The translations under genes and the position numbers were made by a program. A stretch of 5,593 bases of DNA from the NCBI GenBank assembly GCA_031280705.1, contig JAITGJ010000103.1, positions 1 through 5,593 on the forward strand, given 5' to 3'. Under the pieces are notes generated by a model that was not told where the DNA came from, did not search any database, and saw only the letters and a list, made by a program, of their open reading frames with translations. Each line of letters starts with the position of its first letter. The first letter of the stretch is position 1. This document shows positions 5,565 to 5,593 of this stretch, piece after piece. The stretch is from Spirochaetaceae bacterium (GTDB lineage: Bacteria > Spirochaetota > Spirochaetia > Treponematales > Breznakiellaceae).

Positions 5565-5593
5565 ATGAACAAGAAACCTCTCTTTTTTGGAAT
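5565..5593 (+). CDS. Start of a gene running off the right edge (possibly exported protein)
   Basis: Only nine codons are present, reading MNKKPLFFG. The start is supported by AAGGAG (5553-5558) six bases before ATG 5565, the same site and spacing as the HU-like gene at 4332. Two lysines followed by hydrophobic residues resemble the beginning of a signal peptide, which would make the product exported or membrane-bound. The family cannot be told from this fragment. Confidence 0.6.

Overview
The window reads as a GC-rich bacterial chromosome segment with four complete protein genes, the start of a fifth, and two long gene-free stretches filled with inverted and direct repeats. The best guess for the source is a spirochaete of the Treponema group. 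This rests mainly on the gene at 4332-5078, an HU-like DNA-binding domain joined to a DUF4469 domain. That architecture is known to me mostly from Treponema-type spirochaetes and Bacteroidetes, and the GC-rich codon use does not suit typical Bacteroidetes. The assignment is an inference.

Layout: positions 1-469 hold no intact gene. Two overlapping frames read like fragments of a decayed coding sequence, followed by a hairpin and T-rich DNA. A beta-CASP metallo-beta-lactamase nuclease gene (470-1894, +) follows. It converges on a minus-strand pair transcribed from right to left: an M24-family (Xaa-Pro) peptidase (3864 to 2752), then a free-standing alanyl-tRNA editing protein of the AlaX type (2674 to 1994). 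The two are 77 bases apart and probably form one operon.

Upstream of the peptidase lies a nested inverted-repeat element (3905-4021) that resembles two REP units in opposite orientation. The HU-like/DUF4469 gene (4332-5078, +) has a strong ribosome binding site and is flanked on both sides by hairpins with the same 8-base arms. From 5079 to 5564 there is no gene. This stretch holds a 48-base direct repeat at 69-base spacing, three tandem 22-23-base palindromic units, and further hairpins leading up to a strong ribosome binding site and the first nine codons of a gene running off the right edge.

Functional links: the nuclease (RNA processing), AlaX (clearing mischarged tRNA-Ala) and the peptidase (ending peptide breakdown at proline) are housekeeping or quality-control functions. 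The HU-like gene and the repeats are the accessory part. I see no CRISPR array, transposase, tRNA or rRNA. The points most worth a second look are the nested repeat at 3905-4021, the repeat-dense leader at 5079-5564, and the Glu in place of the second zinc-ligand His in AlaX.
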